Of a stretch of DNA of 64,000 nt, positions 41,555-49,980 are shown one piece after another. The stretch comes from Mucilaginibacter robiniae. GTDB lineage: Bacteria; Bacteroidota; Bacteroidia; Sphingobacteriales; Sphingobacteriaceae. Location of the stretch: NCBI RefSeq assembly GCF_012849215.1, contig NZ_CP051683.1, forward strand, positions 24,031 through 88,030, read 5' to 3'. A model generated the notes under the pieces. It was not told where the DNA came from. It was given only the letters and a program-made list of their open reading frames with translations, and ran no database searches. Position 1 is the stretch's first letter, and the number at the start of each line of letters is the position of its first letter. The position numbers and the translations under genes are program-made.

Positions 41555-41890
41555 ATGTCATATCAAAAGTTCCGGGAATGTATCGATGCCTGTGTAGCGT
41601 GTGCAGTAGCTTGCAACTATTGTGCTACGTCCTGCCTGCAGGAAGAGGATGTAAAAATGATGGCAAAATGTATCCAGCTCGACCTGGAATGTGCGGCTAT
41701 TTGCAGAGCCGCTGCAGAAGTTATGAGTTTGGGCAGCGGTTACAGTGCCCATCTTTGCCGTGTATGCGCTGACGTGTGTAATGCCTGTGCTGAAGAATGC
41801 GGCAAGCATCATATGGAGCATTGCCAGGCCTGTGCAGAAGCCTGTCGGAAATGTGCCGAAGTTTGCGAACAAATGGCAACTGCTGTTTAA
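41555..41890 (+). CDS. Four-helix-bundle Cys-rich copper-binding protein (Csp-like)
   Basis: A 111-residue protein with over 15 cysteines placed on one side of helices, in CxxC-like arrays (CVACAVACNYCATSC, CADVCNACAEEC, CQACAEACRKCAEVC). This is the four-helix copper storage protein type. It has no signal peptide, so it would store Cu(I) in the cytoplasm. A strong terminator (41904-41945) follows. Family call is firm by cysteine pattern. Confidence 0.9.
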   Translation: MSYQKFRECIDACVACAVACNYCATSCLQEEDVKMMAKCIQLDLECAAICRAAAEVMSLGSGYSAHLCRVCADVCNACAEECGKHHMEHCQACAEACRKCAEVCEQMATAV

Positions 41891-41903
41891 ATAACCTTGG
41901 TTC

Positions 41904-41945
41904 AGCTACTTGCCCTGCGCTGATGCAGGGCAGGTAGCTTTTTAA
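41904..41945 (+). terminator. Strong intrinsic terminator after the Csp-like gene
   Basis: AGCTAC (41904-41909) pairs with GTAGCT (41934-41939), with further pairs (CCTGC with GCAGG) inside, followed by TTTTT. It closes the oxidase, DUF305 and Csp gene unit. Confidence 0.85.
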
Positions 41946-41974
41946 ATAAGAAGTATTCACTTAACGTTATTACA

Positions 41975-42427
41975 ATGGAAAAAGGAAATTATCAAAAATT
42001 TGCATTGATGCTCGTCGTTTCATTCTTCATCATGTATGCTATTATGTATTTGAATGTTGACGAGTTCGACCATGTGTACATTAATATGACCCGATTTTAC
42101 ATGACTATGCTGATGGTTTCGGCTATGGCGCTGGTTATGCTAGTGATGATGCGAATGATGTATCAAAACAAGAAAATTAATTTAATCATTGCCACCTCTG
42201 CTATTGCAGTGTTTATCTTGGCTCTCGCAGGTGTCCGAACGCAAACTGCTATCGGAGATCAACAGTATATGAAAGGCATGATCCCACATCATTCCATTGC
42301 GATCATGGTCAGCAAAAAGGCTCATTTGAAAGACCCGGAAGTCCAAAGGCTTGCCAAAAGCATCATTGATGCGCAGGAAAAAGAAATAGCGGAAATGAAA
42401 CGTATTCTTGCCAGGATGGAAAAATAA
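41975..42427 (+). CDS. Membrane-bound DUF305 protein
   Basis: A 150-residue protein with three membrane helices (about residues 10-25, 40-60 and 70-88) followed by a DUF305-type tail (QYMKGMIPHHSIAIMVS, then KSIIDAQEKEIAEMKR). The histidine and Met pattern is the same as in the two exported DUF305 proteins. It follows a terminator, so probably has its own promoter. It may hold copper-binding helices at the inner membrane. Family call is firm; function is inferred. Confidence 0.82.
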   Translation: MEKGNYQKFALMLVVSFFIMYAIMYLNVDEFDHVYINMTRFYMTMLMVSAMALVMLVMMRMMYQNKKINLIIATSAIAVFILALAGVRTQTAIGDQQYMKGMIPHHSIAIMVSKKAHLKDPEVQRLAKSIIDAQEKEIAEMKRILARMEK

Positions 42428-42548
42428 GGTGATCTCAACGATACAATGATAGCGATGAAGAAATGTGCCATCTGGTTATTTAAGTTTCTCTTTGTTAAAA
42501 AGTGCTGCAGGTAAAAGATTACATTATATTAGCTCATACTTTGAGAAT

Positions 42549-43799
42549 ATGAATGATCATTTACAATCCATCATCAACCAATATAAAAACGACAGGGAAT
42601 CTGTTTACAATACCTGGTTTATCAATAACGAGGAACGCCTGAAAGCATTTAGATCCATACGCAGAGGTGTGCTCCAGGTTATTGATGATATCAAAAATAA
42701 ACGGTTTGGTAATGACTTCAAAGGCACATCTTTAGAGTTTGTACTCACCTGTATTACTGAACAAAAGCAAGTGTTTGAAGGAGCATCCCATCCTTTTTAT
42801 TGGAAGCCGAAGCTACGCATACCTGATATTTATGAAAATCAGGAGAATAAAGTAGCCTTTGGCCAGTTTCTGGAAAACTGCCTGACTGCCAAAAATGAGG
42901 AACAACTCATCAAAGAAATTTTACATTTAGATTCTTTGAAAATCAAGGGTTTGGGGCCAGCAGTGGCCAGTATATTGTACTTCCTGCACCCGACACTAAT
43001 ACCGCCGTTTAATACAGCTATTATTAACGGCTTCAATTACCTGTTCAAAGACAAAAAGAAATTGGGCAGTTGGAGTGAGTACTTAAAAATTCGTGAGGTG
43101 ATTATGGATATGAATAAAAAGTACTGTAACGAACTATCACTTGATACAGGAGCTTTTGCGGGGCTTTTATTTGAAATCGGCATGCAGAAGCTCCTGTTAG
43201 GCAAAGACGAATATCTATCAGAAACAGAAAGAAACCGTTTGGAAAAACTGATTGAAAAGCGGCATCAGGAAAAGAGGAAAGAAACAGAGGATGAACAATT
43301 ACATAATGAAATGCAATATCATTTACTCAAAATCGGTAATGCGCTTGGTTATGATGTAATTGCAGCATCCAACGACCGCTCGAAATCCTGGAATGGTAAT
43401 AAGTTTTCATTTATCTCCGTTAAGGATTTCCCTGATCTGCCGCTTGAAAAAGAAGTGCTCAACACCGTAAAACTCATTGATGTTTTATGGTTTAAAAAAG
43501 GAACGGGGCAGGTAGTTGCCGCATTTGAAGTAGAAAAAAGCACCAGTATCTATTCGGGTATTCTACGTCTTACAGACCTGAGCTGTAGCTTGGTAAATAA
43601 TGAAGAAGTGTTTTATCTGGTCGTACCTGATAATCGCGAAAAAGATGTAGTCATGCAGTTGTCAAGGCCTTCTATCAAAAAAGGCCAAGTTCAAATGAAG
43701 TACATCTGTTTCTCGGAACTCCGACAGCATTGTGATGCACTGTGCAAATTTGGGGATGACCATTCTATCATGCAGAAAATTGCGAGAGCAGTTGCGTGA
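42549..43799 (+). CDS. Nuclease-like protein with HhH and PD-(D/E)xK-type motifs
   Basis: A 416-residue protein from the ATG at 42549 (MNDHLQSI); the longer frame from 42465 is less likely. Residues about 129-152 (LKIKGLGPAVASILYFLHP) look like a helix-hairpin-helix DNA-binding motif. Near residues 310-330, LIDVLWF...AAFEVEKS has the D...ExK spacing of PD-(D/E)xK nucleases. A coiled-coil charged stretch lies near 235-260. It has no metal-related motif and is odd in this island. A restriction-type defence enzyme is suggested, but not proven. Confidence 0.62.
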   Translation: MNDHLQSIINQYKNDRESVYNTWFINNEERLKAFRSIRRGVLQVIDDIKNKRFGNDFKGTSLEFVLTCITEQKQVFEGASHPFYWKPKLRIPDIYENQENKVAFGQFLENCLTAKNEEQLIKEILHLDSLKIKGLGPAVASILYFLHPTLIPPFNTAIINGFNYLFKDKKKLGSWSEYLKIREVIMDMNKKYCNELSLDTGAFAGLLFEIGMQKLLLGKDEYLSETERNRLEKLIEKRHQEKRKETEDEQLHNEMQYHLLKIGNALGYDVIAASNDRSKSWNGNKFSFISVKDFPDLPLEKEVLNTVKLIDVLWFKKGTGQVVAAFEVEKSTSIYSGILRLTDLSCSLVNNEEVFYLVVPDNREKDVVMQLSRPSIKKGQVQMKYICFSELRQHCDALCKFGDDHSIMQKIARAVA

Positions 43800-43876
43800 T
43801 GTACTGCGATAAAATATAAATTTAAGTAGGAATTATATAAGTTCCCATTCTACGGCTGAAGTAAATTTGTATCAGG

Positions 43877-44275
43877 ATGAAAAGTAAAGCACTTCTATTA
43901 TTGACAACCTTCCTGCTCCATACGCTTGTTGGGCTAGGATGCGCTTTACGTTCGTCAAATCATGAAAACCCGAAGCATCAAATCAGTTTGCATGGGGCGA
44001 CTCATCAGGAACATCGACAAAATAGTTCTGGAAAGAAAGGTTGTCAGGGACATTGTTGTAAGGATTCAGTAGGCAAGTTTAACGGTCTCGCAAAACTGGT
44101 TCCTTCTGCACAAAAACAGGTCAAACAAACGCCTATCTTTCTGACCGCAAACGATGAATTGAAAAGAGAAATCTTACACCCGGCCACTGCACGTAATTCG
44201 ATTTCTTATAGCATCATACGGGAGCGCCCCCCAAATCAGAAAATTCGCATTTTACTTCAAAGTTTTCTGATTTGA
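43877..44275 (+). CDS. Exported HYC_CC_PP-like protein
   Basis: A 132-residue protein with a signal peptide (about residues 1-22, ending GLGCAL), a His/Gln-rich segment, a CC pair (GHCCKDS, about residues 56-62) and the C-terminal RPPNQKIRILLQSFL. The CC and PP blocks fit the HYC_CC_PP family; the HYC block is not clear. It would bind metal in the periplasm. It sits between the nuclease-like gene and the DUF3347 lipoprotein. Confidence 0.6.
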   Translation: MKSKALLLLTTFLLHTLVGLGCALRSSNHENPKHQISLHGATHQEHRQNSSGKKGCQGHCCKDSVGKFNGLAKLVPSAQKQVKQTPIFLTANDELKREILHPATARNSISYSIIRERPPNQKIRILLQSFLI

Positions 44276-44386
44276 TATCGACTTATGGGATGTTGGTTCT
44301 TTTATTAACCGGAACCTCCTATAACTCAAATGATTGATCATAACCTTATGGCTCGTATCTTAATTTATTAATCGATAAAATTCATC

Positions 44387-44968
44387 ATGAAAACCATATT
44401 TTTGGCTGTAGCCACTACTTCAATTTTTTTAGCTGCTTGTAACTCCGGGAAAACAACTAATTCTTCCACACAGGATTCAATGATAGCGACCCAAGTCCCC
44501 GCGGATCGGAAAGACGACGCAGGGGAAAAAAAGAGCTCACCGGCCTCTAAACTGATAAATGACTATCTGCAATTGAAAAACGCTTTGACCAAAGATAATA
44601 CCGGTGATGCGGCAGCATCAGGTAAGGCCATAGCCACGGACTTTGAGGGGTTTGATAAAGCAGTTTTAGACGAAAAACAGAAAAAGTCATTTGAAGATAT
44701 TGCGGATGATGGCCGGGAGCATGGTGAGCATATTGGGAAAAGTGCAGGGAATATTTCCCATCAGAGGGAGCATTTCGAGATGCTGAGCAAAGATGTGTAC
44801 GATCTGGTTAAGCTTGTCGGCGCGGGGCAATCGCTATATGTAGATCACTGCCCAATGTACAACAATAATAAAGGAGCGAATTGGTTAAGCGAAACTAAAT
44901 CAATCCAAAACCCCTACTTGGGTCAGAAAATGGCCAATTGTGGTGTGGTGAAAGAAGAACTGAAATAA
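44387..44968 (+). CDS. DUF3347 lipoprotein
   Basis: A 193-residue protein with a lipobox (LAAC, Cys 18) and a DUF3347-type body: YLQLKNALTKDNTGDAAASG (in parts), HIGKSAGNISHQREHFEMLSKDVYDLVK and the end VDHCPMYNNNKGANWLS. DUF3347 domains occur with Cus-type efflux and copper proteins, and the HCPM segment can bind metal. It is 4 nt from the haem-binding gene. Likely a periplasmic copper-binding lipoprotein. Confidence 0.85.
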   Translation: MKTIFLAVATTSIFLAACNSGKTTNSSTQDSMIATQVPADRKDDAGEKKSSPASKLINDYLQLKNALTKDNTGDAAASGKAIATDFEGFDKAVLDEKQKKSFEDIADDGREHGEHIGKSAGNISHQREHFEMLSKDVYDLVKLVGAGQSLYVDHCPMYNNNKGANWLSETKSIQNPYLGQKMANCGVVKEELK

Positions 44969-44972
44969 TTGT

Positions 44973-45434
44973 ATGAAACGCAGCATCAAACTGGTGTTGG
45001 CAATCTTAGTTGTTCTGCTGCTGGGACTGCAGTTCATGCCGTCCTACAAGAACGAAAGCCATAAGCAGCCCTCGGCGCCGTTTGTTGCCGCTTATCCTGT
45101 TCCGGAAAACATCGAGTCGATACTAAAGCGGTCCTGTTATGATTGTCATAGCAATAATACGCAATATCCTTGGTATGCAAGAGTGCAACCGGTGAGATAT
45201 TGGCTCGACAGGCATGTTGAACAAGGAACAGAAGAGCTTAACTTTGATGAATTCGGCAATTATTCAAACCGCCGTAGGCGAAATAAGCTGAGTGCCATTG
45301 CCAATTCGCTAAAGGAACGGAGTATGCCGCTTAAGTCATACCTGCTCATTCACCATAATGCCAAGATAAACAGCCGGGACAGTGCAACGATCGTAGATTG
45401 GATTAACAGGATTGACATTTCCGGAGTAAACTGA
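44973..45434 (+). CDS. Haem-binding domain protein (cytochrome c-like)
   Basis: A 153-residue protein with an N-terminal membrane anchor or signal (residues 5-22) and one CYDCH motif (CxxCH, near residues 50-54) for covalent haem. Motifs SNNTQYPWYARVQPV and NYSNRRRRNKL follow the haem-binding family (haem_bd). It could carry electrons in the periplasm for the oxidase or respiration. The family call is strong; the partner is unknown. Confidence 0.85.
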   Translation: MKRSIKLVLAILVVLLLGLQFMPSYKNESHKQPSAPFVAAYPVPENIESILKRSCYDCHSNNTQYPWYARVQPVRYWLDRHVEQGTEELNFDEFGNYSNRRRRNKLSAIANSLKERSMPLKSYLLIHHNAKINSRDSATIVDWINRIDISGVN

Positions 45435-45468
45435 AGACCGAACAGGACAATGACCGTTCAATAAAATC

Positions 45469-47523
45469 ATGGAACATCAACACGAGCACCATCATCAAAT
45501 GCAGCACGGGCATGATAAAATAATGTCTGCTGCATCTTCAGATCATCCTATGGAAGTTCATGGTAGCCATCATAATCACCATGCGATGATGATTACCGAT
45601 TTTAGGAAGCGGTTCTATGTCGTATTAGTTTTAACGGCGCCTGTGATGCTGCTTTCCCCTATGATACAGCGCTGGATAGGTACTAACCTCATTTTTCCCG
45701 GTTCGTCATACGTGCTCTTTGCCTTGTCCTCCATCATTTTTTTATATGGTGGCTGGCCCTTTCTTAACGGCTGGTTCTCCGAGATGAAGGCAAAAAATCC
45801 CGGTATGATGACGCTGATCGGCTTCGCCATTACAGTGGCCTATATCTACAGCGCCGCCACCGTATTTGGATTGAAAGGGATGGATTTTTTTTGGGAGCTC
45901 GCTACCCTGATTCTGATCATGTTGTTAGGTCATTGGATAGAGATGCGTTCTGTCGCGGGAGCTTCTAAAGAGCTGGAACTTTTGGTTCAACTCATGCCGG
46001 CGGAAGCACACCTTTTAAATGGAGGGCATACTCAGGAAGTTAAAACTGACCAGTTGAAAGCGGAAGATCTTATCCTGATCAAACCGGGAGAGAAAATACC
46101 GGCAGATGGGGTCATTGAGGAAGGGCAAAGCTTTTTAAATGAGTCTATGCTAACAGGCGAATCTGCTCCTGTCAGCAAAACTAAAGGCGAGCAGGTCATT
46201 GCAGGTTCGGTAAATGGAAATGGTTCCTTAAAAGTTCGGGTTATCCACAGCGGCGCTGATTCTTATTTATCCAAGGTCATCAACCTGGTAAGAAATGCTC
46301 AGGAGGCCAAGTCCAATACGCAATTGTTAGCCGATAAAGCTGCCCGTTGGCTGACTTTGATTGCGCTGGTAGCAGGTATAGGCACCTTTATATTCTGGCT
46401 GGGGGAAGGACAGGATCTTGCGTTTGCCATGGAACGGATGGTAACCGTTATTGTCATTTGCTGCCCTCATGCACTAGGCCTTGCTGTTCCCCTGGTGGTT
46501 GCCAAATCAACCTCTTTGTCCGCACAACATGGACTGCTCATAAAAAACCGTACGGCATTTGAAAACTCCCGGAAGATATCAACGGTCGTTTTTGATAAGA
46601 CAGGTACACTAACCGTAGGCAAATTTGAGGTTGCCAGAATCGTCATACCGGAACATCCGGGAGGAGAAGCTGCCGAAGATAATCTGCTGCGGATGGCAGG
46701 CGCCTTGGAGCGAAACTCAGAGCATCCTATCGCCACCGGGATAATGGATCAGGTAAACAGGCGTAAACTATCACTTCCTGAAGCACAAAATTTTCAGGCG
46801 ATCACCGGAAAGGGCGTGGAGGCGATGGTGGAAGGCAAACACGTGAAAGTAGTCAGTCCCGGTTATTTGCAGGAAAAGAGCATTTCTCTCCCCAACGACT
46901 TTGCTTCCACTAGCAACGAGACGGTAGTATTCGTTTTGGTGAATGAGCTGATGTACGGCTACATTGCGTTGGCAGACACCCTGCGTCCGGAATCGGCAGG
47001 TGCCATTCGAACCTTGCATGAAAACAGCATCAAAGCATTGCTGCTAACCGGGGATAATGAGAAAGTAGCCGCTAGCGTAAGCAATCAGTTGAATATGGAC
47101 GGTTATTTTGCAGGGGTGCTGCCACATGAAAAGTTGGAGAAGATCAAGCAGCTCCAGGCAAAAGGTGATTTTGTGGCCATGACCGGCGACGGCGTCAACG
47201 ATGCACCCGCACTGGCACAGGCCGATATTGGCATAGCAGTAGGATCCGGAAGTGACATTGCCGCAGAAACGGCTGGTATCGTTTTGGTGAACAGCAACCC
47301 TAAGGATATTGTCAATCTAATTTTATTTGGAAAGGCAACTTATCGCAAAATGATACAGAATCTGGCTTGGGCTACTGGGTACAACATTATTGCGCTACCA
47401 TTGGCTGCAGGCGTTTTATACAAACAAGGAATATTGTTAAGCCCTGCGGCTGGCGCGGTCCTAATGAGCATTAGCACGGTTGTTGTTGCGATCAATGCAG
47501 GCTTACTAAAAGTCAGAACTTAA
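45469..47523 (+). CDS. copB: Copper P1B-type ATPase CopB (CPH type)
   Basis: A 684-residue ATPase with a His-rich N-terminus (HQHEHHHQMQHGHDK), eight membrane helices, the TGES loop, C332-P333-H334 (CPH) in the ion path, D376 in DKTGT, and GDGVND. CPH marks the P1B-3 class, usually Cu(II)/Ag(I) or Cu(I) efflux. No HMA domain is present. It is the second copper pump of the island and is followed closely by a small gene. Firm call. Confidence 0.93.
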   Translation: MEHQHEHHHQMQHGHDKIMSAASSDHPMEVHGSHHNHHAMMITDFRKRFYVVLVLTAPVMLLSPMIQRWIGTNLIFPGSSYVLFALSSIIFLYGGWPFLNGWFSEMKAKNPGMMTLIGFAITVAYIYSAATVFGLKGMDFFWELATLILIMLLGHWIEMRSVAGASKELELLVQLMPAEAHLLNGGHTQEVKTDQLKAEDLILIKPGEKIPADGVIEEGQSFLNESMLTGESAPVSKTKGEQVIAGSVNGNGSLKVRVIHSGADSYLSKVINLVRNAQEAKSNTQLLADKAARWLTLIALVAGIGTFIFWLGEGQDLAFAMERMVTVIVICCPHALGLAVPLVVAKSTSLSAQHGLLIKNRTAFENSRKISTVVFDKTGTLTVGKFEVARIVIPEHPGGEAAEDNLLRMAGALERNSEHPIATGIMDQVNRRKLSLPEAQNFQAITGKGVEAMVEGKHVKVVSPGYLQEKSISLPNDFASTSNETVVFVLVNELMYGYIALADTLRPESAGAIRTLHENSIKALLLTGDNEKVAASVSNQLNMDGYFAGVLPHEKLEKIKQLQAKGDFVAMTGDGVNDAPALAQADIGIAVGSGSDIAAETAGIVLVNSNPKDIVNLILFGKATYRKMIQNLAWATGYNIIALPLAAGVLYKQGILLSPAAGAVLMSISTVVVAINAGLLKVRT

Positions 47524-47536
47524 ATCTACCATAATA

Positions 47537-47767
47537 ATGAAAGACGATAAAACATTTCAGATTGAATATCAATCAGGCAATGATGTGCAAGCCGTGCAGG
47601 TTGTGCATTTCAGTGAAACCTACGACTTTGAACTAAACGGAAAACAAACCGCCATCATCAACAATGGCGATAATTCTTGGAGTTTAGCCAGTGGCGACCT
47701 GGACCAGCTGACCGTTAATTTAATTGGGGACGCGATTGAAAAATTTTATAAAAAACAGGGCTGGTAA
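47537..47767 (+). CDS. Small conserved-looking protein, unknown
   Basis: A 76-residue acidic protein without signal peptide or cysteines. It has short strand-like stretches (FQIEYQSG, YDFELNGKQTAIINNG, SWSLASGDL) and a helical end (IGDAIEKFYKKQ). It lies 13 nt after copB, so is probably co-transcribed. Family not recognised; it may be a small partner of the ATPase. Confidence 0.55.
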   Translation: MKDDKTFQIEYQSGNDVQAVQVVHFSETYDFELNGKQTAIINNGDNSWSLASGDLDQLTVNLIGDAIEKFYKKQGW

Positions 47768-47827
47768 AACAAAGGCAAAGTAGCAACTCTTTTGCCCGGT
47801 CAATTGATTATCATTACTTTTGTATAA

Positions 47828-48226
47828 ATGAAAAGGTTCATAGCCATCTTCTTGATCCTGCTGTATGCCGGTGTCTCTTCGGGCACCAGCCTGACCCTGC
47901 ATTACTGCATGGGTGAGTTACAGGGAATGAGCCTGAACCAGCAGCAAAGCGACCACTGTGAAAACTGTGGAATGCTGAAGAGCAAAGCACTGAAAAACAA
48001 ATGCTGCAAGGATAAACAGCATGAATTCAAAATTGGAAAGGAACAGCGGGTTGCTAGTTTCAGCTTTCAGTTTGCTGCCCTGTTTCCGGTCGTTCTACCC
48101 GCCAGATTTACTAATCTGAAGTCTGTAGATGTGCATTCGCTCGCAGTGGTTTATCCGGTAAGCCAAAGTCCCCCGATAGGAATTGGTAAACCTGTTTACC
48201 TGCTTAATCGAACATTTCGTATTTAA
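47828..48226 (+). CDS. HYC_CC_PP family protein
   Basis: A 132-residue exported protein with all three blocks: LHYCMGEL (HYC, near residues 24-31), NKCCKDKQ (CC, about 60-67) and QSPPIG (PP, near 117-122), and the end YLLNRTFRI. This is the HYC_CC_PP family of Bacteroidetes, found with copper genes. The cysteines and histidine could bind Cu in the periplasm. The other two island proteins (36333, 43877) resemble it less fully. Function beyond copper association is unknown. Confidence 0.8.
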   Translation: MKRFIAIFLILLYAGVSSGTSLTLHYCMGELQGMSLNQQQSDHCENCGMLKSKALKNKCCKDKQHEFKIGKEQRVASFSFQFAALFPVVLPARFTNLKSVDVHSLAVVYPVSQSPPIGIGKPVYLLNRTFRI

Positions 48227-48240
48227 TTTCCCACCTTTTC

Positions 48241-48271
48241 GACTTCTCAAATCTTTCTGATTCGAGAAGTC
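48241..48271. terminator. Hairpin after the HYC_CC_PP gene
   Basis: GACTTCTC (48241-48248) and GAGAAGTC (48264-48271) form an 8-bp stem, extended inside by AATC/GATT. A T tract is lacking on the plus strand, so it is weak as an intrinsic terminator. It may be a structured 3' end. Confidence 0.55.
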
Positions 48272-48416
48272 CCCTCACGCCTGCGATTTCCTGAAAATGC
48301 TTGTATGCCATGTCGGCAACAGCAACCATGCTGCTTTATGTTCTGCAGGAATGGCTTTGGCTTATCGCACCTAATGATTTCAAACCCTTTTAATAATTTT
48401 TAATAATTCTTCAACA

Positions 48417-48674
48417 ATGAAAAAGCTATTTGTAATTGCCCTGTCGTTAACCGTTTCTGCTTCAAATTTATTTGCCGCTCATCAATCACCTGCTCAGAAA
48501 AAAGCAAAAACACAGAAGACCGATACTGCTAAGGTACAGTATACGTGCCCTATGGATACGGACGTCATTGCTTCTAAGCCCGGCAAATGTCCCAAATGCG
48601 GCATGAATCTGGTGAAAAAAGAAACGTCCAAAGCACCAGGTAAACAAAGTAATTCCATGAACCATAAGCACTAA
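48417..48674 (+). CDS. Exported heavy-metal-binding domain protein
   Basis: An 85-residue protein with a signal peptide (about residues 1-20, ending FAA) and a domain with YTCPMDTDV and GKCPKCGMNLV, the heavy-metal-binding pattern with CP(x)n CPxCGM. The same domain is found at the N-terminus of the two Cus adaptors downstream. It ends 4 nt before the RND pump gene. It may act as a free metal donor to the pump. Firm domain call. Confidence 0.88.
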   Translation: MKKLFVIALSLTVSASNLFAAHQSPAQKKAKTQKTDTAKVQYTCPMDTDVIASKPGKCPKCGMNLVKKETSKAPGKQSNSMNHKH

Positions 48675-48678
48675 TTAC

Positions 48679-49980
48679 ATGATAGATCAACTGATTTCCT
48701 TTTCGATGAGGAACCGGTTTCTGGTCTTGCTGGTGGCATTGATTCTGTTTGGCTGGGGTGTATACTCGGTCAAACAGAATAAAATTGATGCGATACCGGA
48801 CTTGTCCGAAAACCAGGTGATCGTATTTACTGAATGGATGGGGCGCAGTCCGCAGATCATAGAAGATCAGGTAACTTACCCGTTGGTTACCAATCTGCAG
48901 GGCTTACCGCAGGTGAAATATGTACGCGGCACCTCCATGTTCGGGATGAGCTTTGTTTACATTATCTTCAATGACAATACAGATGTTTACTGGGCGAGGG
49001 AAAGGGTGCTTGAAAAACTTAACTATGCATCACGGTTACTGCCGCAAGGTGTAACGCCGACACTTGGTCCTGATGGCACTGGTGTTGGTCATATTCTCTG
49101 GTATACGCTCGATGCGCCAGGGATCGATTTGGGGGAACAGCGTGCCATCCAGGATTGGTACGTCAAATTTGGACTACAAAATGTTCCGGGCGTAAGTGAG
49201 ATCGCCTCTTTTGGCGGATTCCAGAAACAATACCAGGTCACTGTAAACCCCAACAAACTTAACTATTATAAAGTATCCCTACTGGAGGTTATCCGTGCTG
49301 TTCGTAGCAATAATAACGAAGCTGGCGGCAGAAAACTGGAAATGGGTGATGTCGGCTATATTATCAAAACCAGTGGCTACCTGAATTCCATTGATCAAAT
49401 CAGCCGCCTGCCCATTGCCTCACGAAATTCCATACCTGTAACGGTCGGTGATATTGGAACTGTACAACTGACCGGAGAAACCAGGCTGGGCATATTTGAC
49501 CTGAACGGCCAAGGAGAAGCAGTAGGCGGCATTGTCGTGATGCGCTATGGAGAAAATGCAGACGAAGTGATTCGCAATGTGAAAGCCAAAATGCAGGATG
49601 TAGCCAAGGGGCTCCCAAAGGGCGTGAAATTCAATATTGTTTATGACCGGAGCGGCCTGATTGAAGAGTCGGTAAACTCGATAAAACATACGCTGATAGA
49701 AGAAATGATTGTTGTTTCACTAGTGGTGATTATCTTCTTGCTACACTGGAGAAGCGCAGTCAGTATCATTATTCAGATTCCAATTACCATTGCAGCCAGC
49801 TTTATTGTATTGAATGCCCTGAACATTAGTTCCAATATCATGTCCCTGACCGGAATCGCTCTGGCGATCGGCGTTATTGTCGATAACGGTATTATCATGG
49901 CCGAGAATGCGTACAAAAATCTCGCGGTCAGGCAGGCAGAATTAAATAAAGAAGCAAACCTTAAAACAGATAAGAACTGA
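48679..49980 (+). CDS. cusA: CusA-type RND pump, N-terminal part
   Basis: A 433-residue N-terminal part of a heavy-metal RND pump. It starts SFSMRNRFLVLLVALILFGWG (first TM) and ends after GVIVDNGIIMAENAYKN, the conserved TM4 block. The stop TGA (49978-49980) overlaps the ATG of the next part (TGATG) in another frame. Both together would be 1076 residues, the length of full CusA. Upstream and downstream reading frames are open and intact. See the next entry and the findings. Confidence 0.88.
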   Translation: MIDQLISFSMRNRFLVLLVALILFGWGVYSVKQNKIDAIPDLSENQVIVFTEWMGRSPQIIEDQVTYPLVTNLQGLPQVKYVRGTSMFGMSFVYIIFNDNTDVYWARERVLEKLNYASRLLPQGVTPTLGPDGTGVGHILWYTLDAPGIDLGEQRAIQDWYVKFGLQNVPGVSEIASFGGFQKQYQVTVNPNKLNYYKVSLLEVIRAVRSNNNEAGGRKLEMGDVGYIIKTSGYLNSIDQISRLPIASRNSIPVTVGDIGTVQLTGETRLGIFDLNGQGEAVGGIVVMRYGENADEVIRNVKAKMQDVAKGLPKGVKFNIVYDRSGLIEESVNSIKHTLIEEMIVVSLVVIIFLLHWRSAVSIIIQIPITIAASFIVLNALNISSNIMSLTGIALAIGVIVDNGIIMAENAYKNLAVRQAELNKEANLKTDKN

